A DNA stretch of 64,000 nt from Torymus aiolomorphi (lineage: Eukaryota; Arthropoda; Insecta; Hymenoptera; Torymidae), in NCBI GenBank assembly GCA_036365515.1, contig CM070876.1:101494310-101558309 (forward strand), in the 5' to 3' direction. Of this stretch, positions 45,627 to 57,597 are shown piece by piece (positions within the stretch are counted from its first letter, which is position 1; each line of letters begins with the position of its first letter). Under the pieces are notes generated by a model. That model had not been told where the DNA came from and ran no database searches. It worked only from the letters and a program-made list of their open reading frames with translations. The translations under genes were made by a program, and so were the position numbers.

Positions 45627-47315
45627 ATGGCAGCTTCAAACGGTGCGGTCGCTAGGAATTCAGAAACAACGGAGATTTTGCGGAAATACCTTAGTTTAGA
45701 GGAATCTACGTTAGTAACGGCTACGCTCAATGAGTTAGTAGCAGCGCTCAGGGCTAGATATCAATCGGCATCGGAAGTAAGTCCGGAAAGAATTCGGGAT
45801 GTTAAGAAGTTGCAGTTATCTCTCGCAGAAACCGCGGATAGGGCGTTAGTTGAAAAAATTTGTCAAGATGTAATCATGATAGACCTTTTACGCGAATTTA
45901 TGCATCACAATATTAGTGTTATTGAAATTATGGAAGCAATCGCGAGCGTAGATAAACATTTGATTACCGAAAAACTTCCGGCTCTAATCGAATCCGATCA
46001 AGAATTAACGGAAGACGGTGAAGCTGCGCAGTATAAAACGGTAATAAACACAGCAGACGGGGATAATACACAAAATAAAGCGATTTTTGACGCAAAATTA
46101 TTAAATTCGGCAAATTATACCCCGCACGTAGCAGGGGGAAGGGGGCATAGTACGCCTTTAGTTACTAATGTTAGAACAACACTGCGAACGACAATGAATT
46201 CTTTTCGCCCAAATGCAACTTTAACTCCGTTGAAAAATTTGTCGATTAAAGATGCACAAGACTGCATACCAAAATTTGACGGTAGCAATATTCCACGTAG
46301 TACCTTTTTATTCGGCTTAAGAGAAGCCATTAGCATGATTTCTCCAACAAACGAAGCCGACCTGGTAAAATTATTTAGGCGACGGCTAACGGGTGAGGCA
46401 GCAAAGTCAATGGAGGAGATAGTTTTTTTTAATATGACGGATCTAGTTAAATATTTTGAGGCAAATTTCAGATCGTATAAAACACATCACACTTTGATGG
46501 GGGAATTAGCCGCGGCCAGGCAAAGAGAAAATGAAAACATTATAACGTTTGCAAACAGAGTTAGGCGTATCGCAATAGAATTAAAAGAGGCCGCAAAAAG
46601 AGAAAAAAGTGATGATACTGGTTTTACACAGCACGTGGAAGCTGACAAATTAAAATTTTTTGTACGCGGTATGGATTGGGAAATTAAGAGGCACATGGGG
46701 GTGGCCGCAACTTTTCAGGAAGCCGTAGAAAAAGCGATAGTAATAGAGCGTGAGGTTACCGATTTAGAGAAAACCGAACCAACGCGTAAAAGTAAATTAA
46801 ATCAAGAAAATAACAATTTGAAAGCAGAATCGGCTGAAGTTAAAATTGTTCAAAATAAACCAGCAGAAATTTGTCAATATTGTGACAAAAGAAATCATAT
46901 CTCGAAAAACTGTTGGTCGTTAAAATCATTATTACCCCCGAGTACACAGCAATCGGCGACACAGCCGAGTACATGGGCGCGGCCCGTAGCTACGCAAGCG
47001 CACGTCTCAGCGCCAGCCGCGAACCCATTGGCTAGCGCGCGGCCGGCCACGCCCCAAGTTTCACAAAATCAATATAGACCGAGATCGCACAGTCCCGCAG
47101 AGGCAAAATCGAATCAAATCAATAATTTTGTTAAACTTTGCAATTATTATAAAAAAGAGGGACACTGGAAGAATGAATGCCAGGTATTGGAAAGAAAAAA
47201 TAGAGAAAAATTACAACGTGAAGCGGGGCACGCGAACAGCCCCGCGGCACAGGCCGCGACCTGGGGGCACTCAGAAAGCGCGCGCTCACATCAATCAAAC
47301 ACAAATCAGAATTAA
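45627..47315 (+). CDS. gag: Gypsy Gag polyprotein
   Basis: 562 codons from ATG at 45627. The frame is open 12 codons further upstream, but this ATG follows the LTR leader and gives the natural MAASNGAV start. The N-terminal half is helical. The region SIKDAQDCIPKFDGS...RRLTGEAAKSMEE (residues about 205-275) fits the capsid of gypsy-type Gag. Near residue 415 is a CCHC zinc knuckle (CQYCDKRNHISKNC). A second near residue 505 has Cys to Tyr at its second metal position (CNYYKKEGHWKNEC), so it may not bind zinc. Between them lies a Pro/Ala/Gln-rich linker. The frame is uninterrupted, the best preserved part of the element. Gag packages the RNA in virus-like particles. Confidence 0.9.
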   Translation: MAASNGAVARNSETTEILRKYLSLEESTLVTATLNELVAALRARYQSASEVSPERIRDVKKLQLSLAETADRALVEKICQDVIMIDLLREFMHHNISVIEIMEAIASVDKHLITEKLPALIESDQELTEDGEAAQYKTVINTADGDNTQNKAIFDAKLLNSANYTPHVAGGRGHSTPLVTNVRTTLRTTMNSFRPNATLTPLKNLSIKDAQDCIPKFDGSNIPRSTFLFGLREAISMISPTNEADLVKLFRRRLTGEAAKSMEEIVFFNMTDLVKYFEANFRSYKTHHTLMGELAAARQRENENIITFANRVRRIAIELKEAAKREKSDDTGFTQHVEADKLKFFVRGMDWEIKRHMGVAATFQEAVEKAIVIEREVTDLEKTEPTRKSKLNQENNNLKAESAEVKIVQNKPAEICQYCDKRNHISKNCWSLKSLLPPSTQQSATQPSTWARPVATQAHVSAPAANPLASARPATPQVSQNQYRPRSHSPAEAKSNQINNFVKLCNYYKKEGHWKNECQVLERKNREKLQREAGHANSPAAQAATWGHSESARSHQSNTNQN

Positions 47316-47335
47316 AATTTGCGCAAAAGTCAATC

Positions 47336-47921
47336 TTGTTGAGTATAAATAGTAAGTCACCTGTAATAGGAATGCCATTTGAAAATTATCAGGTATCGCT
47401 CAAATTAATGTTAGATACGGGAGCAGGCCCGTCTTTGCTCAAAATTAGTAAAAAACCTAGTAAAGCCATTGTTTTTGAAAACGAAATTCTTGAACGTAAG
47501 GGTATTACTAAGGAATCGATTAACTCGCGCGGGAAAATACCCTTGATTTTCCGCGATTTAACATTGTATTTCCATTTGGTTCCTGACGATTTTCCTATCG
47601 AAGAGGACGGGTTAATCGGCAGCGAAATGTTAAGAAAATACGGGGCAAAAATTAATTATGAAGAAAATTTTTTGGAAATCGCTTCTCACGTAATCAGTTT
47701 ACGGTGCACGAGTAGTGTAGATATTGCGCGGCCAATAAACAAAGAGAGTGTAAGTTTGGCACGAGCCGAACGAACTAAGGAAGTAACGCAGGGTACGATG
47801 TGGGGGGATGAGCGCAATTCCGGACGCGGACACGCGAAAAATCCCGTTGCAACTGCTTGGTCGCACAAATCCAGTGTTGTTTTAGGCGAGTGTAGCACTC
47901 GGAACGCTTACAGCGATTTAA
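47336..47921 (+). pseudogene. pol: Gypsy aspartic protease
   Basis: Open frame just after gag in another phase. Near residue 25 it has the active-site sequence LMLDTGAGPS and, 80 residues later, GLIGSEML, the second conserved motif of retroviral-type proteases, followed by the dimer-face segment. The protease is complete, but the downstream part of pol is separated from it by a 2.2-kb insertion at TTAA (47918), after which the frame soon ends. The ORF therefore cannot give a full Pol. Confidence 0.82.
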
Positions 47922-50158
47922 CCCATTAACGCGCAAATGCACATTTTTGTGCACACATTTTCAAGTACAGAATTCCATTGGAAAAACCAAGTCATTTTTA
48001 TCCAAAATCCTATATAGGGGATTTTCGAGGGTGCTGTTTCAGAATCTGCAACTTATTTTGTAAAAAAAAGTCAGTAAGTGTATTATTTTTGAGTTTTTTT
48101 TTTTAAAAAGTCAAAAAATTTAATAAAATTTTTTTTTCAAATCAATTTTTGTTACAGTTTCTGTTTTTGGATAATCATATTACTGCCAGAAATCGCGGTC
48201 TGAATGTCTGGCGTTTCCAAAACACTATTTGTGAATCTTTTTTCCCCTTTTAGCTTTTCCAAAATGGCGGATTTTGTGAAACAGCGTAATGTTAAACTTC
48301 ATAATTTTTTTTCTCGAAATGTATGAACTTAACGAAAAAATGTTATAGAACAAAAAATACTTAGAATCACTCAAAGAATACGTATGAATTTTTTCAGAAG
48401 TTTCTGAACCAATTTTGAATTTGTTAATTTTTAACATTTTTGAAAAATCAAAAAATGTCTCAAAAACTGCTGAAAAAAAAATCATACCTGTTCTTTGAAT
48501 GATTCTAAGCACTTTCCATTTTATAAAATTTTTTCGTAAAGTGTATTTTTTTCGAGAAAAAAAATTTTGAAATTATGCGTTACATAAACGCACAAAACGT
48601 TGAATGGATTGAAGACTGTATAATCATCACTCTGCCACTATAAATATGTAGTAAAATATAGCGTTGCCCAGTTCTAACCATGGGAAGGTAGACGATGCAA
48701 GAGATCCTTCTTCTTTTCTTTTATATATTTTTTTTATTTTTTATATTTTTTATATTTTTTATATTTTATTCTATTCTTTTGAATGTATAGAGAGAAAACA
48801 GTTTTTACAAAAATGTAAACCACACACCTTGCAGAGCTTTCTAGTTCTTAGAGAACATTAGTTTGTTAGAACAGTTTCTTTGACTTGCGGATTGAACTGC
48901 ATTACTGAATTTGGGCTTTACATGTTTTTCTTTTTCCAAATGGCTTTTAGCAATAGCCATACAAATATCTTTAGTACCTATTTTTTTTCTCTTACCTGCT
49001 GTTGCAATATTGTACAAGACAGTGGGTCACTTGGGTCATTTGTATCAGAGGTATCCAAATAGCAATTACCAACGCCACTGTCTTGTACAATGTTGCAACA
49101 GGAGGTAAGAGCAAAAAAATAGGTACTAAAGATGATCGTATGGCTATTGCCAAATGCTATTTGGAAAAAAGAACGTAATGACAAATTCAGTAATGCCGTT
49201 CAGTCCGCAAGTCAAAGAAACTGTTCTAAGAAACAATGTTCTCTAAGAACTAGAAAGCTCTCCAAGGTGTGTGGTTTATATATTTGTAAAAACTGTTTTC
49301 TCTCTATACATTCAAAAGAATAGAATAAAATATAAAAAATATAAAACATATAATATATATAAAAAAAAAGAACAAGATTCTCTTGCATCGTCTACCTCCC
49401 CGTGGTGAGAACTGGGCAACGCATATTTTACTACATATTTATAGTGGCAGAATGACGATTATACAGTCTTCAATCCATTCAACGTTTTGTGTGTTTATGT
49501 AACGCATAATTTCAAAATTTTTGTTCTCGAAAAAAATACGCTTTACGAAAAAATTTTATAGAATAAAAAGTGCTAAGAATCATTCAAAGAATACGTATGA
49601 TTTTTTTCAGAAGTTTTTGAGACATTTTTTGATTTTTCAAAAATGTTAAAAATTAACAAATTCAAAATTGGTTCAAAAACTTCTGAAAAAATTCATACGT
49701 ACTTTTTGAGTGATTCGAAGCATTTTTTGATCTATAACATTTTTTCGTTAAGTTCATACATTTTGAGAGAAAAAATCATGAAGTATAACATTAATTTCAC
49801 AAAATCCGCCATTTTGGAAAAGCTAAAAGGGGAAAAAAGATTCACAACCAGTGTTTTGGAAATGCCAGACATTCGGACCACGATTTCTGCCGGTAATATG
49901 ATTATCCAAAAACAGAAACAGTAACAAAAATTGATTTGAAAAAAAAATTTTATAAAATTTTTTGATTTTTTTTTTTAAAAAACTCAAAAATAATACACTT
50001 ACTGACATTTTTTTACAAAATAAGTTGCAGATTCTGAAAGAGCACCCTTGAAAATCCCCTATATAGGATTTTGGATAAAAATGACTTTGTTTTTCCAATA
50101 GAATTCTGTACTTGAAAATGTGTGCACAAAAATGTGCATTTGCGCGTTAATGGGTTAA
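47918..50158. mobile_element. piggyBac-type non-autonomous foldback
   Basis: The insert starts CCCATTAACGCG (47922) and ends CGCGTTAATGGG (50154), flanked on both sides by TTAA (47918-47921 and 50155-50158). TTAA duplication and CCC/GGG termini are the mark of piggyBac-family transposition. The arms are about 1.08 kb each and nearly perfectly inverted around a ~50-bp loop at about 49024-49073. There is no transposase; frames inside differ between arms. It splits pol between protease and RT. Confidence 0.87.
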
Positions 50159-51026
50159 CTGCTTCGCATTAGAAAGTTATTTCAGATGTTTGCTTTTCTT
50201 CTCTTAAAATATTGCCCCATTTGAAATTTGTACCGAGCACGTCTTGGAAAAAATTGATTTAAAAAATAAAATTGATGAAAACAAAAATTTGAATTTGTAA
50301 TTTGAAAAAACTAGTGATTTGGAAAGTAAAAATTGTGAAAGCAAAATTTTGAATTTGAAATTTGAAAAAACTAGTGATTCGGAAAATAAAATTGGTAAAA
50401 ACAAAAATTTAAATTTGAACCTTGAAAAAGCTAACAATTTGAAAAATAAAATTTGTAAAAACAAAAATTTGAATTTGAACCTTGAAAAAGCTAGCAATAT
50501 GAAAAATAAAATTTGTAAAAATAAAAGCTTAAACTTGAAAATTGATAAAAATAAAGATTTGGAAGTTAAGCATTGTAAAATTAGAAATCGATTAGTTACA
50601 ATAGCTAAAAAGCAAAATTTGAGAACTAAGCTTGGGAAAAATAAAAGTTTGAAAGGAAAAGTGGACAGAATTATATTTGGAAATAATTTACTTAGTGAGG
50701 AAACGTTAAATGATAGCGTACTTCAGCAGAATTTGAATTTGTTAAATAAAAATTGGGAAAATAGTGTTAGTGAAGATCTTCTTGTAAAAAATTTGACTAA
50801 GTTAGAAAGTAAAGTTAATAAATGTGTTTTGGTAGAAAATAAGAAAAATATGGAAATTTTAACTTGTAAAAATAGTATGGGTGTCAGTGCATTGAATAGA
50901 AGTAAAAGAAAAGTAAGTTTTGTGAGTAATAAAATAAGGATTTTACGTGTATTAAGTACAAGCATGAAACTTATAAAAGGACTAAGATTAAAAGGAATAG
51001 TTTTAGCAAAATTAGTAATTTACTAA
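50159..51026 (+). pseudogene. pol: Lys/Asn-rich pol segment between PR and RT
   Basis: This is gypsy sequence resuming after the piggyBac-type insert. It opens with five 60-bp direct repeats (50241-50540), each coding a 20-residue unit of the type NKICKNKNLNLNLEKA. A stop at about 50299 breaks the first unit. The remaining frame (50319-51026, 235 codons) is very rich in Lys and Asn and ends two codons before the RT region. I know of no standard gypsy domain here. It may be an expanded linker, and coding selection on it is doubtful. Confidence 0.6.
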
Positions 51027-51037
51027 GTCGCCAAAAG

Positions 51038-52237
51038 TTGTCATTGAGCAACAATATAGAGGAGGGCGGAAGTAATGAATTGACCAGGGCGTTGTCGTAT
51101 GCTTTAGTCCGAGAGGATTTTCAGCTGGCACACCTTATTGAGGGGCTGCAGGTCAAGCTTGGAAAGCTAGCCTACTTGCAAAATTCGAGATGCGCCTCGT
51201 TATTACGCTTATACGCTGACGCTTTGTCTGTTATTTGTTGCACCGCCATACCTATTTTTAAGAAAATGAGAGAGTATCGCGTGACGGACAACGAGGTGAC
51301 CTCTGACATGTTATGTGCTTTACGACAATTGCTGTATGAAATTAAAAGAAATATAAATGGAGTAGACTGGTCAGTATGGAAGCATAGGCCGCACACTCCG
51401 CACTTAAGTAGCCAAACTAGGGTAGATAGGTGGAGTCATAAAATAGGGGAGCCACGCGCCCATCAAATTATGTGCATGTCGGACACGGTTTTCCTTTTAG
51501 AAAATAAGAGGGTGACTAAATTGAAAGAGCTTTTACGACTTAAGCATTTGTCACCTAATCAATTATCCGACATTGAGTCACTCCTTGTGAAATATTCAGA
51601 TCGATTCTATTTAACGGGAGATATTATGCCTGCGACTAATGTAATTGAACATGAGACACATACAACAACGAATATTCCAATTAGAATTAAACAATTTAGA
51701 CACCCACCTATTTTGAAAGAAGAGATCAATAGGCAGATAAAAGAAATGTTGGGGAAAGGCATCGTCGAGCCTTCGACAAGCGCCTACTCGGCGCCGGTGT
51801 TCTGCATTGACAAAAAACCGGGACCCGACGGAAAGAAAAAATTTCGGGTAGTAGTAGACTTTAGAAAGTTAAACGCCATTATACCTGATTACAACAATCA
51901 TCCGGTTCCGAATATAGCGGATATTTTGGATCAACTGGGTGATGCCAAATTTTTCTCAGTTTTCGATTTATACGTGGGTTATCATCAAATTAAAATTAAA
52001 GCTGAGGACAGAGAAAAAACAGCTTTTTCTTGTGAGCTTGGTTTATTTCATTTTGTGAGATCACCTTTTGGATTAAAAATAAGCGCACCGGTATTTTTGT
52101 CACTTGTTCTTAAAGTAATTGCAGGTATGAAAAACGTGGTTCATTTTTTTGATGACATTTGCGTGTACTTTAAAACTTTTAACGAGCACATAGAAACAAT
52201 CGAGAAATTATTTGAAAACTGCGCCATGCTAGTTTAG
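51038..52237 (+). pseudogene. pol: Gypsy reverse transcriptase
   Basis: 399 codons. The first ~150 residues are a linker. RT motifs then follow in order: LGKGIVEPSTSAYSAPVF, FRVVVDFRKLN, FFSVFDLYVGYHQI with the first catalytic Asp, CELGLFHFVRSPFGL, and HFFDDICVY. The usual YLDD box is FFDD here and the canonical DL-x-SG is DLYVG, so the two metal-binding Asp remain but neighbouring positions are altered. The frame ends at a TAG (52235-52237) right after the palm, where a frameshift leads into the next piece, so the polymerase is broken. Confidence 0.88.
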
Positions 52238-52239
52238 TT

Positions 52240-52959
52240 TTGCAACTGAAAAAATGTGAGTTTCTTAAATCGGAAATTAATTATTTGGGACATATAATTA
52301 GCAGCGACGGTTTACGCCCGAACCCGGAAAAACTAAAAGCAGTTAAAGAATTTCCAGTGCCTAGAAATCAGAAAAATATTAAACAATTTTTAGGGCTAGC
52401 TGGTTATTATAGGCGATTTATTAATGGCTTTGCACGAATAGCCAAGCCTTTAACAGGCCTTCTTAGAAAAGAACAACTTTTTGTTTGGGATGAGAGCGCG
52501 CAAACGGCATTTGAGACTCTGCGTGATAAGTTATGTAAACCACCGGTTTTAGCGCATTCGCATTTCGAAGAAAAGTTTTTAGTAACTACCGACGCTAGCG
52601 ATTACGCGATCGGGGCAGGTTTATCGCAAGGAGAAATTAGAAAAGATCGTCCCATAGCCTTTGTGTCGCGCGCGATGAATCAAGAAGAAAGGAATTACTG
52701 TACGTTTTCAAAAGAAGCATTAGCAATCGTGTACGCTATTACACAATTCAGACCTTACTTATACGGGAATAAATTCACTTTAATTACCGACCACAGGACA
52801 CTAGTTTGGTTAAATAATCATAATGATCCAGGATCTAGAGTCACGCGTTGGCGTTTAAAACTATTAGACTATCAATTCGACATACTCTATAAGAAAGGTG
52901 AATTAAATCTGAACGCAGAGCACTTTCGCGCAACCCGATTTCGGAAAAAGTATACATAG
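52240..52959 (+). pseudogene. pol: Gypsy RT thumb and RNase H
   Basis: It continues the RT in another frame: LKKCEFLKSEINYLGHIIS, the connection segment FLGLAGYYRRFI, then RNase H with VTTDASDYAIGAGLSQ (first Asp), FSKEALAIVYAI (Glu) and ITDHRTLVWL (Asp). The final motif, normally N-x-x-ADALSR, reads NAEHFRAT, so the last acidic residue and Ser-Arg are lost. The length (239 codons) is normal for this region. Confidence 0.87.
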
Positions 52960-53066
52960 CTACACAAGTCAGCATAGGGGGAGAGGCACGCCATCCTGTC
53001 GCTGGCGAACAGGCAGTAGAGCCGACCCAGGAGTGGCAAAGCCAACAGAGGGACGGCGCGCCTATC

Positions 53067-53459
53067 TTGCATGCAATGGCCACGCGTAAGCGTGCGAGCC
53101 GCCAAGCCAGTGAAAAATATAAGCAAGCCATTGAAGCTCTCGCGCCGCGTAAAAGAAATGTAGCCCCCACGGTCGAAGAGGTTCAGGAATACGCGTCCCT
53201 TGTCGAAGATAAAGAGGCGTCTGCGCCCCTTGTACCACAAACTGCGGATAGCAATAAAAAAAAAGAAACGCTACACAGACCAATCTCGCCATCTGTCTCA
53301 GCATTCGCGCCCAAGGAAAGTGAGCAAACTGTTATGTCAGGAGAGGTCGCGTGTGGGGAAGCATCCGGGCGCGACAACGTCTCGGCGTTTAAAGATCCCT
53401 TTCCCGACATGACTTTCGGGGACGAGGACGCGGTCAATGGAAAAAGTAACGCGCCGTAA
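53067..53459 (+). pseudogene. pol: Pol linker between RNase H and integrase
   Basis: 130 codons of charged, Ala/Ser/Pro-rich sequence (TRKRASRQASEKYKQAIEAL...) with no known domain. Its position between RNase H and integrase matches the variable tether of gypsy Pol. A stop region at 52960-53066 and another at 53458 separate it from both neighbours. Confidence 0.55.
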
Positions 53460-53507
53460 ACGGTCAGTCCTCAAGACAATATAATCTATTGTCGAGAGAA
53501 ACTGTTT

Positions 53508-54957
53508 ATGAGGAAAGATATTTACCTTTATTTTGTAAGCACTGACGGAGACCCACTTGATGAGGGATCTAGGCAATTAAAGGATTTAGGGAAGCTTCCG
53601 CGTTTCGAGAGTTTAGTAATGGGAGACCCCAAAACCATAAATGCCAATAAAAAAATGCATTTGGTATTACCGCTTAGGGGCAAAAGTAAAAATAGCTTAT
53701 GGGATACCTTAGAAATTTGACACAGTTATTTAGGAAGGTAGCCAAATTGTTAGACATTAACCAAATTGTTTCGTTTAGTATGGCTAGGAGCAGTAATATC
53801 GAAAATGTTGAGTTTAAAGATATTTTGGCCCGTTTAAGACGTGAGTTAGGTAATAATAGTGTTAAAATAATTATTTGCCGTGGACTCATACAGCACCCGG
53901 AGCCGAGTAAAAGAGCGGATATAATTCACGAAGCTCATTGTTCGGCGACGGGTGGACACAAGGGAGTAACGAAAACTTTGAATAGAATTAAATATAAATA
54001 TCAGTGGGAACATTTAAAGGAGGACATACAAGCCTTAATTCACAAATGCGTTCCTTGCCAGCTTAAAAAATTAGTTCGGGTCAAAACAAAGCAGGAAATG
54101 ATTTTAACGGACCACCCTTGTATTCCATTTTTCACGGTTAGTTTGGACATTGTAGGACCGTTACCGAAAACTAAAGACGAGTCCGAGTACATTTTAACTA
54201 TGCAGGATCAATTTACAAAATTCTCGGTGGGAGTCCCTTTAAAGGACCAAACTGCTATTACTGTAGCAGACGCCTTTATTAAACGCTTTATCTGTACTTT
54301 CGGCGCACCACAAGCTATGCTTACTGATCCAGGCACCAATTTTCTTAGTAAATTAGTTAAGTGCGTTGCAAGACAATTTAAAATTAAGCAAGTAAAAACT
54401 ACCGCTGTTCACCCTCAATCTAACGGCTCATTAGAGCGCTCGCACTCGTCACTTAGTGAATTTTTGAAAATGTTTGCCACTAAACATTTAGATTGGGATG
54501 AGTGGGTTGAGTTAGCAATGTTTAATTTCAACACGGACAAACATGAAGGAACCCAACACACTCCGTCTGAGTTAGTGTTCGGGCGCCTGCCGAGAGTATC
54601 CTCGATCGACCCCTTAGAGCCGGAAGATTTATTGCCTACTTATGCAGGGTACATGACAAATTTAGTCGAGAGGTTGAGTTTTCTCCAAAGAACCGCACAA
54701 GAAAAACTAGTTTCAGCTAAACAAAGAACTAAGGAATATTACGATAAAAAATCAAGTCCTAAGGATTTCAAAATCGGCGATTTTGTATGGTCGTAGAGCG
54801 GGCCAAAACCGCATAAATTTGAAAATCAATATTCGGGTCCTTTTCTAATAATTGAATTTTGGGAAAATGGCAATGTTAAAATACACATTAATGAAAATAG
54901 GACCAAAGTTGTGCATAGTAATCGCTTACGCTTAGCGCACGTTAATCTGCACGCAGA
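53508..54957 (+). pseudogene. pol: Gypsy integrase
   Basis: 53508-53720 gives a short N-terminal piece. After a frameshift the main frame (53699-54796) has the HHCC zinc domain (HEAHCSATGGH...CVPCQ), then the catalytic core with SLDIVGPLP, LTDPGTNF and NGSLERSHS, so Asp, Asp and Glu are all present. A TAG at 54794-54796, right after GDFVWS, cuts off the C-terminal domain. The same frame then continues with GPKPHKF...YSGPFLI, the GPY/F module, to 54957. Integrase inserts the cDNA; this copy is inactive because of the shift and the stop. Confidence 0.87.
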
Positions 54958-55022
54958 TTCCGAAAGCTTGTAAGAATAAAAAGTTAAGCTTAACATGAGT
55001 TAGAAAGTTAACATTTTTATTC

Positions 55023-55690
55023 ATGTTTACAGATGAGGATGTTGATGTTCATCTTTGCAACAACTTTGAAATTGAAACCAGTTTTCGGACTAATAAAGAT
55101 AACATATTACTTTCATGTTTGCAGATAAAGATTCTTCAAAATTGTACACACAATGGGTTTTTAAATCTTAGCAGTTTTAACTTAGTTCTTTTGAAATTTT
55201 TTAGAACAAATGGTAATTTAAAGCGAGCAGCAGTGAACGTCAAACTATTAATCGAAGTCACCGGATTTCTGCTGTCCTTCCTAGCATCCGCGCAAGGGAT
55301 AGGCTACTTTATTATTATGCAATCGACACCAATCCAGGACTGGCATTTGAAAATGCAAATTTGTACCAGTATGTAATTTAAACCAGCGAAATTGGATGAA
55401 GAAAAATTAATTTACAAGACCCGTATAGGCAATTAAATGAATCCGATAACATGATAACATACGTAATAAAAATCTTAGATATAGGTAGATTTGCATAGTT
55501 TAGGCGCAATAACTAATCATTTGAAAAAGAGTGAATTATTTAATGACCTTGCTGTTGTCTCAAGGGGGAGGAGTACAATGTACCACCTACAGCTATTTGT
55601 TAGAAAATTGTAAAGAAATTAATAGGGCGATGTGGACATCGCGAGGCGACAAGGTCAAAATTACAACGGGTGAAAAAGAACCTATATTTA
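55023..55690 (+). pseudogene. Possible env-like remnant 3' of pol
   Basis: The stretch after pol has short plus-strand frames (55023-55376, and another around 55560-55690) with a hydrophobic segment (GFLLSFLASAQGIGYFIIM). Its place, directly after integrase, is where env lies in errantiviruses. I see no fusion-peptide motif here, and the sequence is interrupted by the mariner-type element, so this is position-based inference. Confidence 0.35.
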
Positions 55691-56509
55691 TACCGGGTGT
55701 CCCATTTTAAAACCAACAGGCAAATATCTCGAAAACTAAGGGAGATGGAAAAAAACTTCTAATACAAAAGTTGTAGGGTTCAGAGGGGCCCAACTGATCG
55801 TGACCTTGGTTATGACCTTGAGATCAATCATCAAGTTCATTTGAAGGTCAAATCGATTTTTTCACATGGGAACCCCCACTTTTGACCTCGTAAATGGAAA
55901 GAGCGGAAAATTTTACGTTTAGATATGTCCTTGAGTCAAGGCCATGGTCATGGTCATGGTCATGTTTAAAATCAAAATCAATCAACGCATCAAAACATTC
56001 CCATAATTAGGTATACGAGACAAATTGTTAAATACAAAAGTTGTAGGGTTCAGAGGGGCCCAACTGATCGTAACCTTGGTTATGACCTTGAGGTCAATGA
56101 TCAAGGTCATTTGAAGGTCAAATCGATTTTTTCAAATGGGAACCCCCATTTTTGACCTCGTAAATGGAAAGAGCGGAAAATTTTACGTTTAGATATGTCC
56201 TTGAGTCAAGGCCATGGTCATGGTCATGGTCATGTTTAAAATCAAAATCAATCAACGCATCCAAACATTCCCATAATTACGCATACGAGTGTTAAATACA
56301 GAAGTTGTAGTGTTTGGAGGGGCCCAACTGATCGTGACCTTGACCATGCACTTGAGGTCAAGGATGATGTCGTTTGAAGGTTAAATCAATTTTGTTTAAC
56401 GGCAACTCTCACTTTTGATCTCGTAAATAGAAAAACCGAAAAATTCTGATATGACCTTGGGTCAAGGTCATGGTCAAAGTTATGGTCAGTTTCCGTGCAG
56501 TTAAGAGCA

Positions 56510-56750
56510 AAGTCGGAGATGACCCGGTCACCTAAGGCAAGGTCGAACATTACCCGGCCAGTTAAGGCAAGGTCGGAGATGATCCGGCCAGTTAAGGCAA
56601 GATCGAAGATGACCCGGCCAGTTAAGGCAAGGTCGGAGATGACCCGGCCAGTTAAGGCAAGGTCGGAGATGACCCGATCAGTTAAGGCAAGGTCGGAGAT
56701 GACCCGGCCAGTTAAGGCAAGGTCGGGGATGATCAGACCAGCTAAAAATT
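56510..56750. repeat. 30-bp minisatellite
   Basis: Eight 30-bp units (GGTCGGAGATGACCCGGCCA then GTTAAGGCAA). Because 30 is a multiple of three, both strands show long repetitive frames, which are not genes. Confidence 0.93.
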
Positions 56751-56811
56751 CATTGGAAAATTCCACGTTCATGTGTATTTAGTCATAGGATCCAAGTGTT
56801 TCGGTCACCAT

Positions 56812-57597
56812 TTACTGAAGAAGATGCTCAAAAGTTGCACCATTTACTTGTTGACAACATTCTATTCTCCTTTTAAAGTTTCTAACAGTATTTAATAATA
56901 CTTGACGTGGAATACTTAAGCAGATTTGTGTAATCCTTTGAATCATGTCATCTCTTGTAGTTGGCCTGTTACGGTAGACTGTATTTTTTAAGAAGCCCCA
57001 TAAATAAAAATCTGGAGATTCCAGCGATGCTGATGATCAACTTCTCGCATCCAATGAGGATTAACAGGAGACCAGTAGTGGCAATTATGGCGATTCAACA
57101 TATCAGTACTCTGAAATGTAGCCTCGTCGCTAAAAAGAACATTGTTAAAGAAATTTTCATCATCAGTAATTTGTTGTGTTGCCCATTGGCAAAATGTTAT
57201 TCTCCGTCGATAATCTTCCACAGTTAAAGCTTGATTTAGAGTAATGTGGTAAGGATGGTAACGCGCATATCGTAAATATCTACTGGCCGTAAATCTTGGA
57301 ATACCCATTGTTACCTCGATTTCGCGTAAACTGACATGAACATTTAAATGTACCATGGCTAGAACAGCAAGAAAGCGAGGATTATTTTCATAATCGTGTT
57401 CATTCAGTGTCCTCCTTCTTCGAACGAAATTTCCTTATCGACCGCGCAGTTCAATGTTACGTATTACCGTATGATCAGGATGTTGTCGTTGAGGGAACCG
57501 AGCACGATACAATCTGCTTGCCTCTCGATAGTTTCGTCGACATTCTCCTAAAATAGGAAGAATGTCAACTATTTCATTAGCAGAATAGTCAGGCATT
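56812..57597 (-). pseudogene. Mariner-superfamily transposase, internally deleted
   Basis: The minus strand starts MPDYSANEIVDILPILGECR, a DUF4817-like N-terminus. After a break near 57430 it continues (57356-56988) with a helix-turn-helix (VSLREIEVTMGIPRFTASRY) and the first catalytic region NNVLFSDEATFQ (Asp). After HRWNLQ the sequence jumps to the C-terminal end (NTVYRNRPTTRDDM...LQ, stop at 56814-56812). The part that should carry the second Asp and the third acidic residue is missing, so the protein is dead. Confidence 0.82.

Noticed and set aside
56386..56782. Repetitive ORFs on both strands
   Set aside because: Products of a 30-bp minisatellite.
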